From positions 1,683 to 8,574 of the forward strand of contig DLMZ01000002.1 of the NCBI GenBank assembly GCA_002479415.1: a DNA stretch of 6,892 nt. The letters are read 5' to 3'. The position numbers and the translations under genes are program-made. The stretch is from Firmicutes bacterium UBA7523. GTDB lineage: Bacteria; Bacillota; Dethiobacteria; Dethiobacterales; Dethiobacteraceae. Positions 1-6,472 of this stretch are shown here, in pieces (within the stretch, counting starts at the first letter, position 1; each line of letters opens with the position of its first letter). The notes under the pieces were generated by a model that saw only the letters and a program-made list of their open reading frames with translations, searched no databases and was not told the origin of the DNA.

Positions 1-396
1 AATATAGCATCAGCTTTTTTTCACATACAGCATTTCGGAATCCCAAAACCATTTACTCAGCTCAATAGTGTAACTGAAGTTGCATTAATTTCCATTTTAG
101 CATCAGTTTCTGAGGAAGTTCTGTTCCGTTATATTATTATCACAGCGATTATGTATATTTTTGTAGTTCTTTCTGAAAACGACTATATAAGTTTGTCCTA
201 TAAATCAATGTGGCTAATTTCTTTAATTGCTTCATCATTGCTCTTTATGTTAATTCACCCCACGCAGGCATTCATAATAACTTTTATTTTTGGCTTACTA
301 TTAGGGTATATATTTATAAGATATGGTCTAATCGAGGTAATGGTAATTCATTTTCTGACGAATGTTATAACCTTTTCATCTTTTATTATTTTTTGA
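1..396 (+). CDS. CPBP-family intramembrane metalloprotease (C-terminal part, 5' end outside window)
   Basis: The frame is open from base 1 to the TGA at 394-396, giving 131 codons; the true start lies left of the window, and the ATG at 151 is internal because motif 1 precedes it. All three signatures of the CPBP (Abi/CAAX protease) family are visible: EEVLFR (EExxxR) at window residues 38-43, FMLIH (FxxxH) at 82-86, and HFLTN (HxxxN) at 117-121. These glutamates and histidines form the zinc-type active site within the membrane in this family. Hydrophobic segments around 27-37, 70-85, 90-107 and 110-131 fit a multi-pass membrane protein. Members process prenylated proteins or peptides, or give bacteriocin self-immunity; which applies here cannot be told. 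It is convergent with the merR gene and has its own terminator. The catalytic core looks intact. Confidence 0.88.
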   Translation, partial: NIASAFFHIQHFGIPKPFTQLNSVTEVALISILASVSEEVLFRYIIITAIMYIFVVLSENDYISLSYKSMWLISLIASSLLFMLIHPTQAFIITFIFGLLLGYIFIRYGLIEVMVIHFLTNVITFSSFIIF

Positions 397-436
397 TGTG
401 TAATGTCACCGCGTATTGAGCTTTTATCCCGACCAT

Positions 437-472
437 AAGAACGACAAGCTTTTGCCTGTCGTTCTTTGTTTT
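437..472 (+). terminator. Rho-independent terminator of the CPBP protease gene
   Basis: A perfect 10-bp inverted repeat, AAGAACGACA (437-446) and TGTCGTTCTT (457-466), encloses a 10-nt loop in which GC/GC can add two more pairs around TTTT. It is followed on the + strand by TGTTTT (467-472). It begins 41 nt after the protease stop codon. On the - strand no U tract follows the stem, so it mainly serves the + strand gene, although the stem could slow transcripts arriving from merR, which stops at 494. Confidence 0.85.
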
Positions 473-493
473 ACGTATTATTTTCAATACTTT

Positions 494-1315
494 CTATGAC
501 TTTCTAACGGGTATTTGGACTTCAGTTAGCCAATCCTCAGGATTATCTTTATTCCAGACTCCATCAATGTACGATTCCCTAGGGGGGGCAACAATATCGT
601 ATCCATTTTGTTCAATCCAGTTCATTAGCGCACCGTATGCGTTGCCAATAGTACTGTATGGTCCTTTATGCATTACACAAGCCGCTGTTTGAATCTTTTC
701 AATTACTTTGAATTTCATGGTGTCTGTATCCTGTCCGGGCTCCGTAACCGCCTCACAAATTTCAACATCAATATCGGTTTCTTTATGTTCACCGTCGTGG
801 TAAATGGTAAAGCAATACGGTGGTTTCAAACATGTGAGGTTTTGCTCTATCATTTGGTTGCCCATTTCAGGAAATAACGTGTTAAAAGCATTATAGTCAG
901 GAATTAACCTTCTCATTGAAGCCACAGTTACTTTCGGCAGCTCCTTAATTATTACACTATACTGCAAGACATTTGCCTCCTGTCTTATTGATTTTAAATA
1001 ATACACAATACGATCCATTTTTCGTTGCTCTTCACTTAAAGCCCTCTCAACTTCCTGTTGCTTCATTTCCAGGAATCCAATCATTGTTTCAGTTGTTGTA
1101 TTCTGATTCAACGCTGTTTTGATTTCATGAAGCGAAAAGCCAATCTCTTTTAAAACAAGAATTTTGTGCAGCTGCGGTAGTTGGCTTGCCGAATAAAAGC
1201 GGTAGCCAGTAGAATCATCAACATATGCAGGTTTAAACAACCCTATTTCATCATAGTGCCTAAGTGTTTTGACCGATATTTTGTTTAGCTTCGAAAACAT
1301 CCCAATCTTAAACAT
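494..1315 (-). CDS. MerR-family transcriptional regulator with GyrI-like effector domain (BmrR-like)
   Basis: This 273-aa protein has the BmrR/BltR-type layout. An N-terminal winged-helix MerR domain (about 1-70) shows ISVKTLRHYDEIGLFKP at 13-29 and GYRFYSASQL at 37-46. A helical coiled-coil linker (about 75-112) follows, then a C-terminal GyrI-like/AraC effector-binding domain (about 120-271) with HKGPYSTI at 216-223 and TEVQIPV at 264-270. Its glutamate E265 matches the acidic residue that binds cationic drugs in BmrR-type domains. Family members are dimeric activators that untwist promoters with over-long spacers in response to hydrophobic ligands. The ATG at 1313-1315 is preceded by AAAAGGTGA (1319-1327), and the protein starts at the usual family position, so M1 is preferred over M6. 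It lies after the two-component genes on the same strand, with its own promoter, and is probably autoregulated. A link to the transporter is only inferred from proximity. Confidence 0.93.
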   Translation of the reverse strand: MFKIGMFSKLNKISVKTLRHYDEIGLFKPAYVDDSTGYRFYSASQLPQLHKILVLKEIGFSLHEIKTALNQNTTTETMIGFLEMKQQEVERALSEEQRKMDRIVYYLKSIRQEANVLQYSVIIKELPKVTVASMRRLIPDYNAFNTLFPEMGNQMIEQNLTCLKPPYCFTIYHDGEHKETDIDVEICEAVTEPGQDTDTMKFKVIEKIQTAACVMHKGPYSTIGNAYGALMNWIEQNGYDIVAPPRESYIDGVWNKDNPEDWLTEVQIPVRKS

Positions 1316-1354
1316 AAATCACCTTTTGTGCGCACATTTTTGATTTATAGTTGA

Positions 1355-1385
1355 ATTATAAATTATACCCTTACAGGAGAGTCAA
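1355..1385 (-). promoter_or_regulatory. merR promoter with 19-bp spacer (MerR-type operator)
   Basis: On the - strand, TTGACT (1385-1380) and TATAAT (1360-1355) are separated by exactly 19 bp, the over-long spacing characteristic of promoters activated by MerR proteins. The spacer holds an imperfect dyad, CTCC-TGTA-AGGG, where the regulator would bind. A second TATAAT at 1367-1362 would leave only 12 bp and is not a workable -10 for this -35. The predicted start of transcription near 1348 leaves a leader of about 33 nt containing the RBS. Because this lies directly before merR, autoregulation is the simple inference. Confidence 0.72.
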
Positions 1386-1398
1386 GCGTTTTAATAAA

Positions 1399-1424
1399 TT
1401 TTTCTTGACTGAGTACAAGAAAAA
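1399..1424 (-). terminator. Possible weak terminator after the response regulator gene
   Basis: A perfect 9-bp inverted repeat (TTTTTCTTG / CAAGAAAAA) with an 8-nt loop lies just past the response regulator stop (1429-1431) and before the merR -35. On the - strand it is followed by TTTATT. The stem has only two G-C pairs, so termination would be weak and some read-through into merR is plausible. Confidence 0.42.
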
Positions 1425-1428
1425 CATC

Positions 1429-2052
1429 TCAAAATTTTTTCAGATAGAATATGGCTAGTTGGGTTCTATCCCGCAGGTTTAATTTTTCCAAGAGGGCCGT
1501 TACATAGTTGCGCACTGTACCTTCGCTTAAGTAAAGATTACTGGCAATTTCTCGATTCGAAAGCCCCTCTCCTATCAATTGAAGGACATCAAGCTCTCTT
1601 TGGGTCAGCTGAAAGTCTATTTGCTCTTTGCTTTCCTCTTCCTTAAGTAAAAATGAAATACATTGGCCAATATCCCTTTCCAGGACAATGTTCCCTTTGG
1701 CCACTGTGCGGATGCTTTCAACTATGCTGTCAGCTGGCTGGCTTTTTAAGATGTACCCCTCGGCCCCATTTTTAAGCGCCTGCCTAATATACTCGATATC
1801 TTTGAATGTGGTGAGGATAACAACCCGAATATCAGGAAAGTGCTGTTTGATTAGCTGTGTTCCCAACACGCCGTCCATTACGGGCATCCGGATATCCATC
1901 AGTACTATATCTGGCTTTTCTTGCTTGCAAATGCTAAAAGCCTCCTCCCCGTTGGAAACGGTTCCCATTACCTGAAAGTCCTCCTCCATCTCTAAAAGCA
2001 TCTTCAGACTATCACGAATAAGCGCATCATCATCGACTATCAACACTTTCAA
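1429..2052 (-). CDS. NarL/LuxR-family response regulator
   Basis: This is the DNA-binding partner of the adjacent sensor kinase. Counting from the TTG at 2052-2050 it has 207 aa, the usual size for the family. The receiver domain (1-118) has acidic pocket residues D8 and D9 in VLIVDDD, phosphoacceptor D53 in LMDIRMP, the switch threonine T81 in ILTTF and lysine K103 in ILKS. The LuxR-type helix-turn-helix (about 147-205) shows LTQRELDVLQLIGEGLSNRE and then GTVRNYVTALLEKL. The frame stays open to a TTG at 2097, but TTG 2052 is preferred: a perfect AGGAGG lies 8 nt before it, and translation then begins directly at the first beta strand as in relatives. Its start overlaps the kinase 3' end by 23 nt, implying translational coupling. 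By context it probably activates the transporter genes, and perhaps its own promoter. Confidence 0.95.
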   Translation of the reverse strand: MKVLIVDDDALIRDSLKMLLEMEEDFQVMGTVSNGEEAFSICKQEKPDIVLMDIRMPVMDGVLGTQLIKQHFPDIRVVILTTFKDIEYIRQALKNGAEGYILKSQPADSIVESIRTVAKGNIVLERDIGQCISFLLKEEESKEQIDFQLTQRELDVLQLIGEGLSNREIASNLYLSEGTVRNYVTALLEKLNLRDRTQLAIFYLKKF

Positions 2053-3133
2053 AAACACCGCCTCCTGACTTTTCATATCTTGGCAAAACGCATACAATCA
2101 TAAATCCGTCGTTTGTGTTTATAGTAATATTTCCACCCACATGATCAACCCGTTCCCTCATACCGCTTAGACCCAGCCCCTCCCGAACCTGAGTACAGCC
2201 TATCCCATTATCCTTAATATAGAGGCGTACTATTTGTTCGTAAATATCCAGTTGTATATCAACTTCATCGGCTCTGGAATGTCGGGCAGTATTTGTCAGT
2301 GCCACTTTAAGAATTGATGTTATTATTTCAATATGGGCTGCTTTGATCGAGGCAAAATCTCCGCTGTGGGTAAAGTTGACAGCGCAAAAATGAAAATTTT
2401 CAACAACCTTCTTTATATAATCTAATCCTAACTGTACCCGTGGCTTGATGTTATGAACGGTATCCCGCATCAGTTCGACAGATGAAGCCAAGGCAATAAT
2501 GGAATTATCAAGCAGCTCCTGTGCCCTTGCTTCATCCCGTGCCAGTGTTTTCTTTGCCACCTGCAGTTGCAGAAGAATTCCAGCAAGATTGTGTCCAATG
2601 CTATCGTGAATCTCCCTGGCAATTCGGTTACGTTCCCGAATTTCAGCCAGATGCGCTGCTTCTCTTGCTGCATTTAGCAGTTTTCCTTTTGCATCTTCGA
2701 GCTCATAGCGAATTTCCCGCTCTCTATCATACGTTCTCTGGAAAGAAGATTCTTTTTGCCTGAGCAAGCGAGAGAGATAACCACACAATGAGCTCAATGA
2801 AATTATTAGAAAAAACCCGGCCATTCTATCTCCGGATAGAAAAACGATACCTATCGGCAAAAAATATGGCAGCCAGGGATAAAGTCCCAAAACTGCCAGG
2901 TCATATGATGTTGCACTATATAATACTAGATATATAGGGTTGCTAAATGCCAATGACAGAATTAACACTGACTCTATAACGAGGATAATCGGCTGGTTCA
3001 GGTATTTCTCACGAAAGATAAAGATAACAACTAGGGTCAATAACCCCATCATCTCCAAGGGCACGATAACATCACTAAATACCTGAAAACAGATTACAAA
3101 CACTAAAGCTAATGCTTTCACAATATAGCCCAT
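2030..3133 (-). CDS. Membrane sensor histidine kinase (HisKA_3 / DesK-NarX type)
   Basis: This 367-aa protein has about five or six hydrophobic segments in residues 5-122 with very short loops and no large extracytoplasmic domain, like intramembrane-sensing kinases linked to ABC transporters. A charged, probably coiled-coil stretch follows (about 123-170). The HisKA_3 dimerisation domain has IAREIHDSIGHNLAGIL with phosphoacceptor H176 and second histidine H181. The ATP-binding domain shows the N box VALTNTARHS (N281), DNGIG (308-312) and GLGLSGMRER (319-328). Unusually, the position four before N281, normally glutamate in EALTN-type N boxes, is valine (V277). The ATG at 3133 is the first usable start, since a TGA lies in frame 16-18 nt upstream; GTGAGGA provides a somewhat distant RBS. 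It is paired with the overlapping response regulator and lies 67 nt after permease 2, with its own promoter in the gap. Confidence 0.94.
   Translation of the reverse strand: MGYIVKALALVFVICFQVFSDVIVPLEMMGLLTLVVIFIFREKYLNQPIILVIESVLILSLAFSNPIYLVLYSATSYDLAVLGLYPWLPYFLPIGIVFLSGDRMAGFFLIISLSSLCGYLSRLLRQKESSFQRTYDREREIRYELEDAKGKLLNAAREAAHLAEIRERNRIAREIHDSIGHNLAGILLQLQVAKKTLARDEARAQELLDNSIIALASSVELMRDTVHNIKPRVQLGLDYIKKVVENFHFCAVNFTHSGDFASIKAAHIEIITSILKVALTNTARHSRADEVDIQLDIYEQIVRLYIKDNGIGCTQVREGLGLSGMRERVDHVGGNITINTNDGFMIVCVLPRYEKSGGGVFESVDSR
2061..2066 (-). promoter_or_regulatory. Ribosome binding site that fixes the response regulator start
   Basis: AGGAGG on the - strand lies 8 nt before the TTG at 2052-2050 and inside the kinase coding region. 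The 15 extra N-terminal residues implied by the upstream TTG at 2097 have no comparable RBS and do not resemble a receiver domain. Confidence 0.8.
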
Positions 3134-3166
3134 AACCCATACTATTCCTCACAGCCTGTTTACCTC

Positions 3167-3195
3167 ATTATACCTATTTCCGCTTCCTCTGCCAA
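3167..3195 (-). promoter_or_regulatory. Sigma-A-type promoter for the kinase/regulator pair
   Basis: On the - strand, TTGGCA (3195-3190), a 17-bp spacer and a perfect TATAAT (3172-3167) lie wholly inside the 67-nt gap between permease 2 and the kinase. Transcription would begin near 3160, giving a leader of about 26 nt that contains GTGAGGA before the ATG at 3133. Five of six -35 bases and all six -10 bases match consensus, suggesting constitutive expression of the sensor pair. Confidence 0.75.
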
Positions 3196-3200
3196 GATTT

Positions 3201-4310
3201 CTAACGGTAAACATCAACACGTCGCCAGCTTCCCAGCAAGAAAAACACCAGAGCATAAAGCAGCATAATAATAATCTCCGGCGCCGCGCTGGATAACGGG
3301 TTCCCCAGCATTACACGGTGCGCGCCATCGACAACCCAGGGAGTGGGCAAAAAACGGGCGATTTTCTGTAGTATTTCTGGCATAATCTCCCTTGGCCACA
3401 AATAACCTCCCAGCATGCTCAGGGGAGTAATCAAAAGCGTTGCCGCATTGACAGCTTGTCTGGTATTGCGGGCAATACTTGACAGTGCCACCCCAAATGA
3501 CACACAAAGCAGTGCAAACGCAGACATGATTACAAATAGATTCAGTACAGAAGGGCCGAGATATATCTTAAAGACATAGACAATGACGAGGAAAGCGCCT
3601 GCAACCTGAAGTAGCGAAACAAGCAAAAAGCTTAGAATACTTTGCAGCATATAACTTTTCACAGTTAGAGGAGAGGCCAATACACGATAGTATGTTTTGT
3701 TTTCTTTGTCTTTGAGCAAGTTGATAGTCGCAAAGGTAGCCAAAAAGAGCATGTTCATAGAAAGCAGCCCAATACCTCCCATTGCCGCATTAATATCCTT
3801 CTGATTCTCATCAAGAGACGTGGACCGCAAGCTAAAACTGCCGTTGCGATAATCGTTAAGTCCTTTATAAAAGGCCTCAACATCTCCGTTGGCCGCAGCA
3901 GCTAGGCTCTTACTTGAGCTAATAAAACTCTCCATTTTCATTTTAACCGGCACAGCCAAGTTAGTTTCCTGAATACTATACCCACGAAGACTCCCCTGCT
4001 TGTTGTTTAAAACGTCCTCCGTAAAACCTGAGTCAATTACCAAAACATAATCCACCCGGCCACTAGCTAAGACTCCCCGGATATCTTCCTCCTCTAAAAT
4101 GGTCAGCGGAGAACTTTCTCTAAGTGTTTCCGCCAGCACCTCGGTTAACGTTGTATTATCCATATCCACCAGGCCCACAGAAAGATTCCCTGAACCGAAA
4201 TCTCCAAAGCCGAAGATAAAACCTAGCAGTAGCGAAGGGAATACCAGTATAAAAAACAAGTTAAACCGATTTCGTAATAATCTCTTTAGTGAATGAGTGA
4301 AGTAAATCAA
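3201..4310 (-). CDS. ABC-2 type transporter permease (second subunit)
   Basis: This 369-aa membrane subunit has the ABC2_membrane_3 layout. TM1 (about 17-36) is followed by a large extracytoplasmic domain (about 37-176) and five more membrane segments (about 177-199, 222-249, 253-279, 288-305 and 344-361). The C-terminal signature region includes PLSMLGGYLWP (296-306) and a PTPWVVDG stretch (322-329). The cytosolic loop near 200-220 (LLKDKENKTYYRVLASPLT) is the probable coupling helix that contacts the ATPase. The start is TTG at 4310-4308, preceded by AAAGGAGG at 4326-4319 with an 8-nt gap. It overlaps the TGA of permease 1 as TTGA, so the two permeases are probably co-translated and form a heterodimer. 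Its size and pairing match LnrN-like permeases of Bacillus subtilis. The exported substrate is unknown. Confidence 0.92.
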   Translation of the reverse strand: MIYFTHSLKRLLRNRFNLFFILVFPSLLLGFIFGFGDFGSGNLSVGLVDMDNTTLTEVLAETLRESSPLTILEEEDIRGVLASGRVDYVLVIDSGFTEDVLNNKQGSLRGYSIQETNLAVPVKMKMESFISSSKSLAAAANGDVEAFYKGLNDYRNGSFSLRSTSLDENQKDINAAMGGIGLLSMNMLFLATFATINLLKDKENKTYYRVLASPLTVKSYMLQSILSFLLVSLLQVAGAFLVIVYVFKIYLGPSVLNLFVIMSAFALLCVSFGVALSSIARNTRQAVNAATLLITPLSMLGGYLWPREIMPEILQKIARFLPTPWVVDGAHRVMLGNPLSSAAPEIIIMLLYALVFFLLGSWRRVDVYR

Positions 4311-5452
4311 TTCCAGGCCCTCCTTTCGGCTAACATTGAAACAGTAAATGTACCGACTGCTATCAAAATAAGCCCTCCCAGCATAGCTGTAGTTTGTGAA
4401 TCAGGGCCACCGTAAACGGTATTAAAAATAGCTGTTTGAGCCAAGTAGTTTGGGGAAAGATGCTGCAATGCCGGAAGCACAGTTCCGGTAAACGATATTT
4501 TAATATATCCTCCGGCGATAAAAGTAAATACGGGAATAATCACATGCAATATACTGGTTGCCAGTGTTTCGCTTCGTGTGAGCATAACTATCATGGTCCC
4601 CAATCCTACCGAAACAAATACAAGAGTGATGATTATTGCAAAGACCACCGGCAAGTTCATGCCCCAATTTGCACCATAGAAATACCTTGTAAAACCAAAT
4701 ATAATCAGCGCTTGAACAAAAACAGTGATTACGTTTGCCGAGACCAACCCTAAATAATGCTCTGCCGCTTTTATTGGCGTACCTTTAATTCTCTTCCCAA
4801 CAGCAGCCAAGTAGCTCTCTCCCATACCTGATGATGAATACAAGGCACCATACATAATAAACAGGACAAGCATAGTAACGGCGTAATAATCCATAGATCC
4901 CGGCATAATACCTGAAGCCGCCACAGGAAGATCTTCGATAACATTTACGGTATGCACATAGTTATGACCACCAGCTCCCATGCGATTTAGAGCTTCGGTA
5001 GCGTTTGCGCCATGAATGAAGCTCTCCAGCACATTTTCTACAATTGACAAACGCAGAGGATTACCCGGTCGTGCTGTTATATCAATAGTTGTTTTTTCTC
5101 CTGCCAGTACCCGTCTACTAAAATCCTCATCCAGATAAATTAAGGCAAGTATCTCTCCGGCCTGCAACCTCTCATGTCCCTCTTCATTGCTCTCCATCAT
5201 GGCCACGTTCAGTACTTGCCGTAAATCCTCACTCTTGATAAATTGATCAAAATAACCATCCAGAGGGCCTGCGTCTTTGTTCAAGTAGCCAACAACTGTA
5301 GGACTAATCTCATTGTGCTGAAACATCGGGTTTAGAGCTGTACCCAAGATAAGAATCAAAACAATGGGCATTAACAGCATGTGCAGCAGGCTGCCCGTAT
5401 CTCGCAGGTTTTTAATAATGGTGAATTTAAATATTGTCAGCATACGCTTCAT
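4307..5452 (-). CDS. ABC-2 type transporter permease (first subunit)
   Basis: This 381-aa membrane subunit has TM1 at about 22-42, a large extracytoplasmic domain at about 43-185, then TM segments at about 188-206, 233-256, 267-291, 298-318 and 355-374. The domain order and length are as in its neighbour, but the sequences have diverged, fitting a heterodimeric channel. IKGTPIKAAEHYLG (222-235) in the first cytosolic loop is the likely coupling helix, and VFTFIAGGYIKI (308-319) matches the conserved glycine-rich segment before the last extracytoplasmic loop. The ATG at 5452-5450 is preceded by a G-rich RBS (GGAGG, 7 nt away) that starts at the ATPase stop codon, leaving a 13-nt intergenic gap. 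It resembles LnrM-type permeases. Its role is to form the membrane path with permease 2, driven by the upstream ATPase. Confidence 0.92.
   Translation of the reverse strand: MKRMLTIFKFTIIKNLRDTGSLLHMLLMPIVLILILGTALNPMFQHNEISPTVVGYLNKDAGPLDGYFDQFIKSEDLRQVLNVAMMESNEEGHERLQAGEILALIYLDEDFSRRVLAGEKTTIDITARPGNPLRLSIVENVLESFIHGANATEALNRMGAGGHNYVHTVNVIEDLPVAASGIMPGSMDYYAVTMLVLFIMYGALYSSSGMGESYLAAVGKRIKGTPIKAAEHYLGLVSANVITVFVQALIIFGFTRYFYGANWGMNLPVVFAIIITLVFVSVGLGTMIVMLTRSETLATSILHVIIPVFTFIAGGYIKISFTGTVLPALQHLSPNYLAQTAIFNTVYGGPDSQTTAMLGGLILIAVGTFTVSMLAERRAWN
4319..4326 (-). promoter_or_regulatory. Strong RBS for the TTG-started permease 2
   Basis: AAAGGAGG on the - strand lies 8 nt before TTG 4310-4308, within the last codons of permease 1. 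It decides the start and supports a 4-nt TTGA stop/start overlap rather than a later in-frame start. Confidence 0.8.
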
Positions 5453-5465
5453 TCTACCCCCTCCC

Positions 5466-6398
5466 TCAGTCCCGCAATGTTCTGCCTGTAAGAGTCAAAA
5501 AGACACTTTCCAGTGTTGGCTTTTCCACATTCAAGGCATACACTTCACTTCCCGTGGCCGTAATTGCATCAATAATCCTGCCGATATTGTTGCTGTTTTT
5601 ATCAACAATGACCGTCAGTTCCTTCTCTGCAAAGACACACTCCTTCACTCCGTTAATCTTCTTTATTTTATCGACAAGTGTGAAATTAGCGGCAGAAAGT
5701 TTAATCACCATCTTTTCTTCCGTTGAAACCAGATCTTTTAATTCCTCTTTTGTTCCCATGGCTATTACCCTGCCTTTATCCATAATGACGATTCTGGTGC
5801 AGAGCTCCTCCACTTCTTCCATGTAATGCGATGTGTAAAGAATGGTTGTTCCGTTATCGTGAAGGGCTTTGACAGAATCCATGATATGGTTTCTTGACTG
5901 GGGATCAATCCCCACAGTAGGTTCATCCATTATCATCAGCCTTGGTCTATGAACAACGGCGCAGGCAATATTTAGACGCCTTTTCATGCCACCTGAGAAT
6001 GTTCGCGGGTATTGTTTGCTTCTTTCATCAAGTCCCACAAAAGACAATGCTTCCTCAACGCGGCAATGCAATTGGCGGCCACGCAGCCCATATAGACGGC
6101 CAAAGAATAAAACATTCTCAGCCGCTGTCAAATCTTCATAGATAGCTAATTCCTGCGGCACAATTCCAATATCCTTTTTTACAGCCTCGGCATAGCGAAT
6201 ACTATCTTTACCAAAAATATTTATATTTCCACCGTCAATTCTCGTCAAACCCAGCATCATGTTTATCAATGTGGTTTTACCCGCTCCGTTGGGTCCCAGC
6301 AACCCAAGAATCTCACCTTCCTGAATGTGAATATTGGCATGGTCCACAGCCAACACATCTCCATAGCGCTTAACTAATCCTTTTATCTCTAACAACAC
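5466..6398 (-). CDS. ABC transporter ATP-binding protein (drug/natural-product export type)
   Basis: This 310-aa cytoplasmic ATPase drives the two permeases encoded just after it. All nucleotide-binding motifs are present: Walker A GPNGAGKTT (35-43), Q loop around Q82 in IVPQE, signature FSGGMKRRL (134-142), Walker B LMIMDEP (154-160) with catalytic E159, and the switch histidine H191 in YTSHYMEE. A C-terminal DUF4162-like extension (about 220-305) is typical of the DrrA/CcmA-like drug-export group and of LnrL. The start is GTG at 6398-6396, with AAAGGA 9 nt upstream; an in-frame TGA immediately upstream excludes a longer protein. It is the first gene of the five-gene transporter/two-component unit. 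The best functional reading is export of, or membrane protection against, a hydrophobic antimicrobial compound. Confidence 0.95.
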   Translation of the reverse strand: MLLEIKGLVKRYGDVLAVDHANIHIQEGEILGLLGPNGAGKTTLINMMLGLTRIDGGNINIFGKDSIRYAEAVKKDIGIVPQELAIYEDLTAAENVLFFGRLYGLRGRQLHCRVEEALSFVGLDERSKQYPRTFSGGMKRRLNIACAVVHRPRLMIMDEPTVGIDPQSRNHIMDSVKALHDNGTTILYTSHYMEEVEELCTRIVIMDKGRVIAMGTKEELKDLVSTEEKMVIKLSAANFTLVDKIKKINGVKECVFAEKELTVIVDKNSNNIGRIIDAITATGSEVYALNVEKPTLESVFLTLTGRTLRD

Positions 6399-6443
6399 AA
6401 CTCACCATCCTTTTATCGGTTTCACTGATTCTTCCTTAATCTT

Positions 6444-6472
6444 ACAATAAGAAGCCTGACCTGAACAGTGAA
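6444..6472 (-). promoter_or_regulatory. Weak candidate promoter for the ABC operon
   Basis: On the - strand, TTCACT (6472-6467), a 17-bp spacer and TATTGT (6449-6444) each match four of six consensus bases. The spacer contains a tandem direct repeat, TCAGG TCAGG (6464-6455), and a 5-bp inverted repeat, TCTTA-CAA-TAAGA (6440-6452), overlaps the -10. A poor core with repeats nearby would suit an activator-dependent promoter, with the response regulator the obvious candidate, but this is inference. No better promoter is visible between the palindrome and the GTG start. Confidence 0.3.

Noticed and set aside
1362..1385. TATAAT at 1367-1362 as the -10 partner of TTGACT in the merR promoter
   Set aside because: The spacer would be only 12 bp, far too short; the second TATAAT gives the MerR-type 19 bp.
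1628..1975. Open frame of 115 codons on the + strand
   Set aside because: It is antisense to the response regulator receiver domain, and its serine-rich translation looks like a codon shadow.
3134..3200. A transcription terminator between permease 2 and the kinase
   Set aside because: No stable inverted repeat with a U tract is present in this gap, so read-through from the transporter genes remains likely alongside the internal promoter.
4436..4753. Open frame of 105 codons on the + strand
   Set aside because: It is antisense to permease 1, and the translation has no domain or hydrophobic pattern of its own.
5434..5826. Open frames on the + strand of 130 and 120 codons (5434-5826 and 5364-5726)
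   Set aside because: They lie opposite the ATPase and permease 1, whose - strand frames carry full family motifs. The + strand translations show no recognisable domain or convincing RBS.
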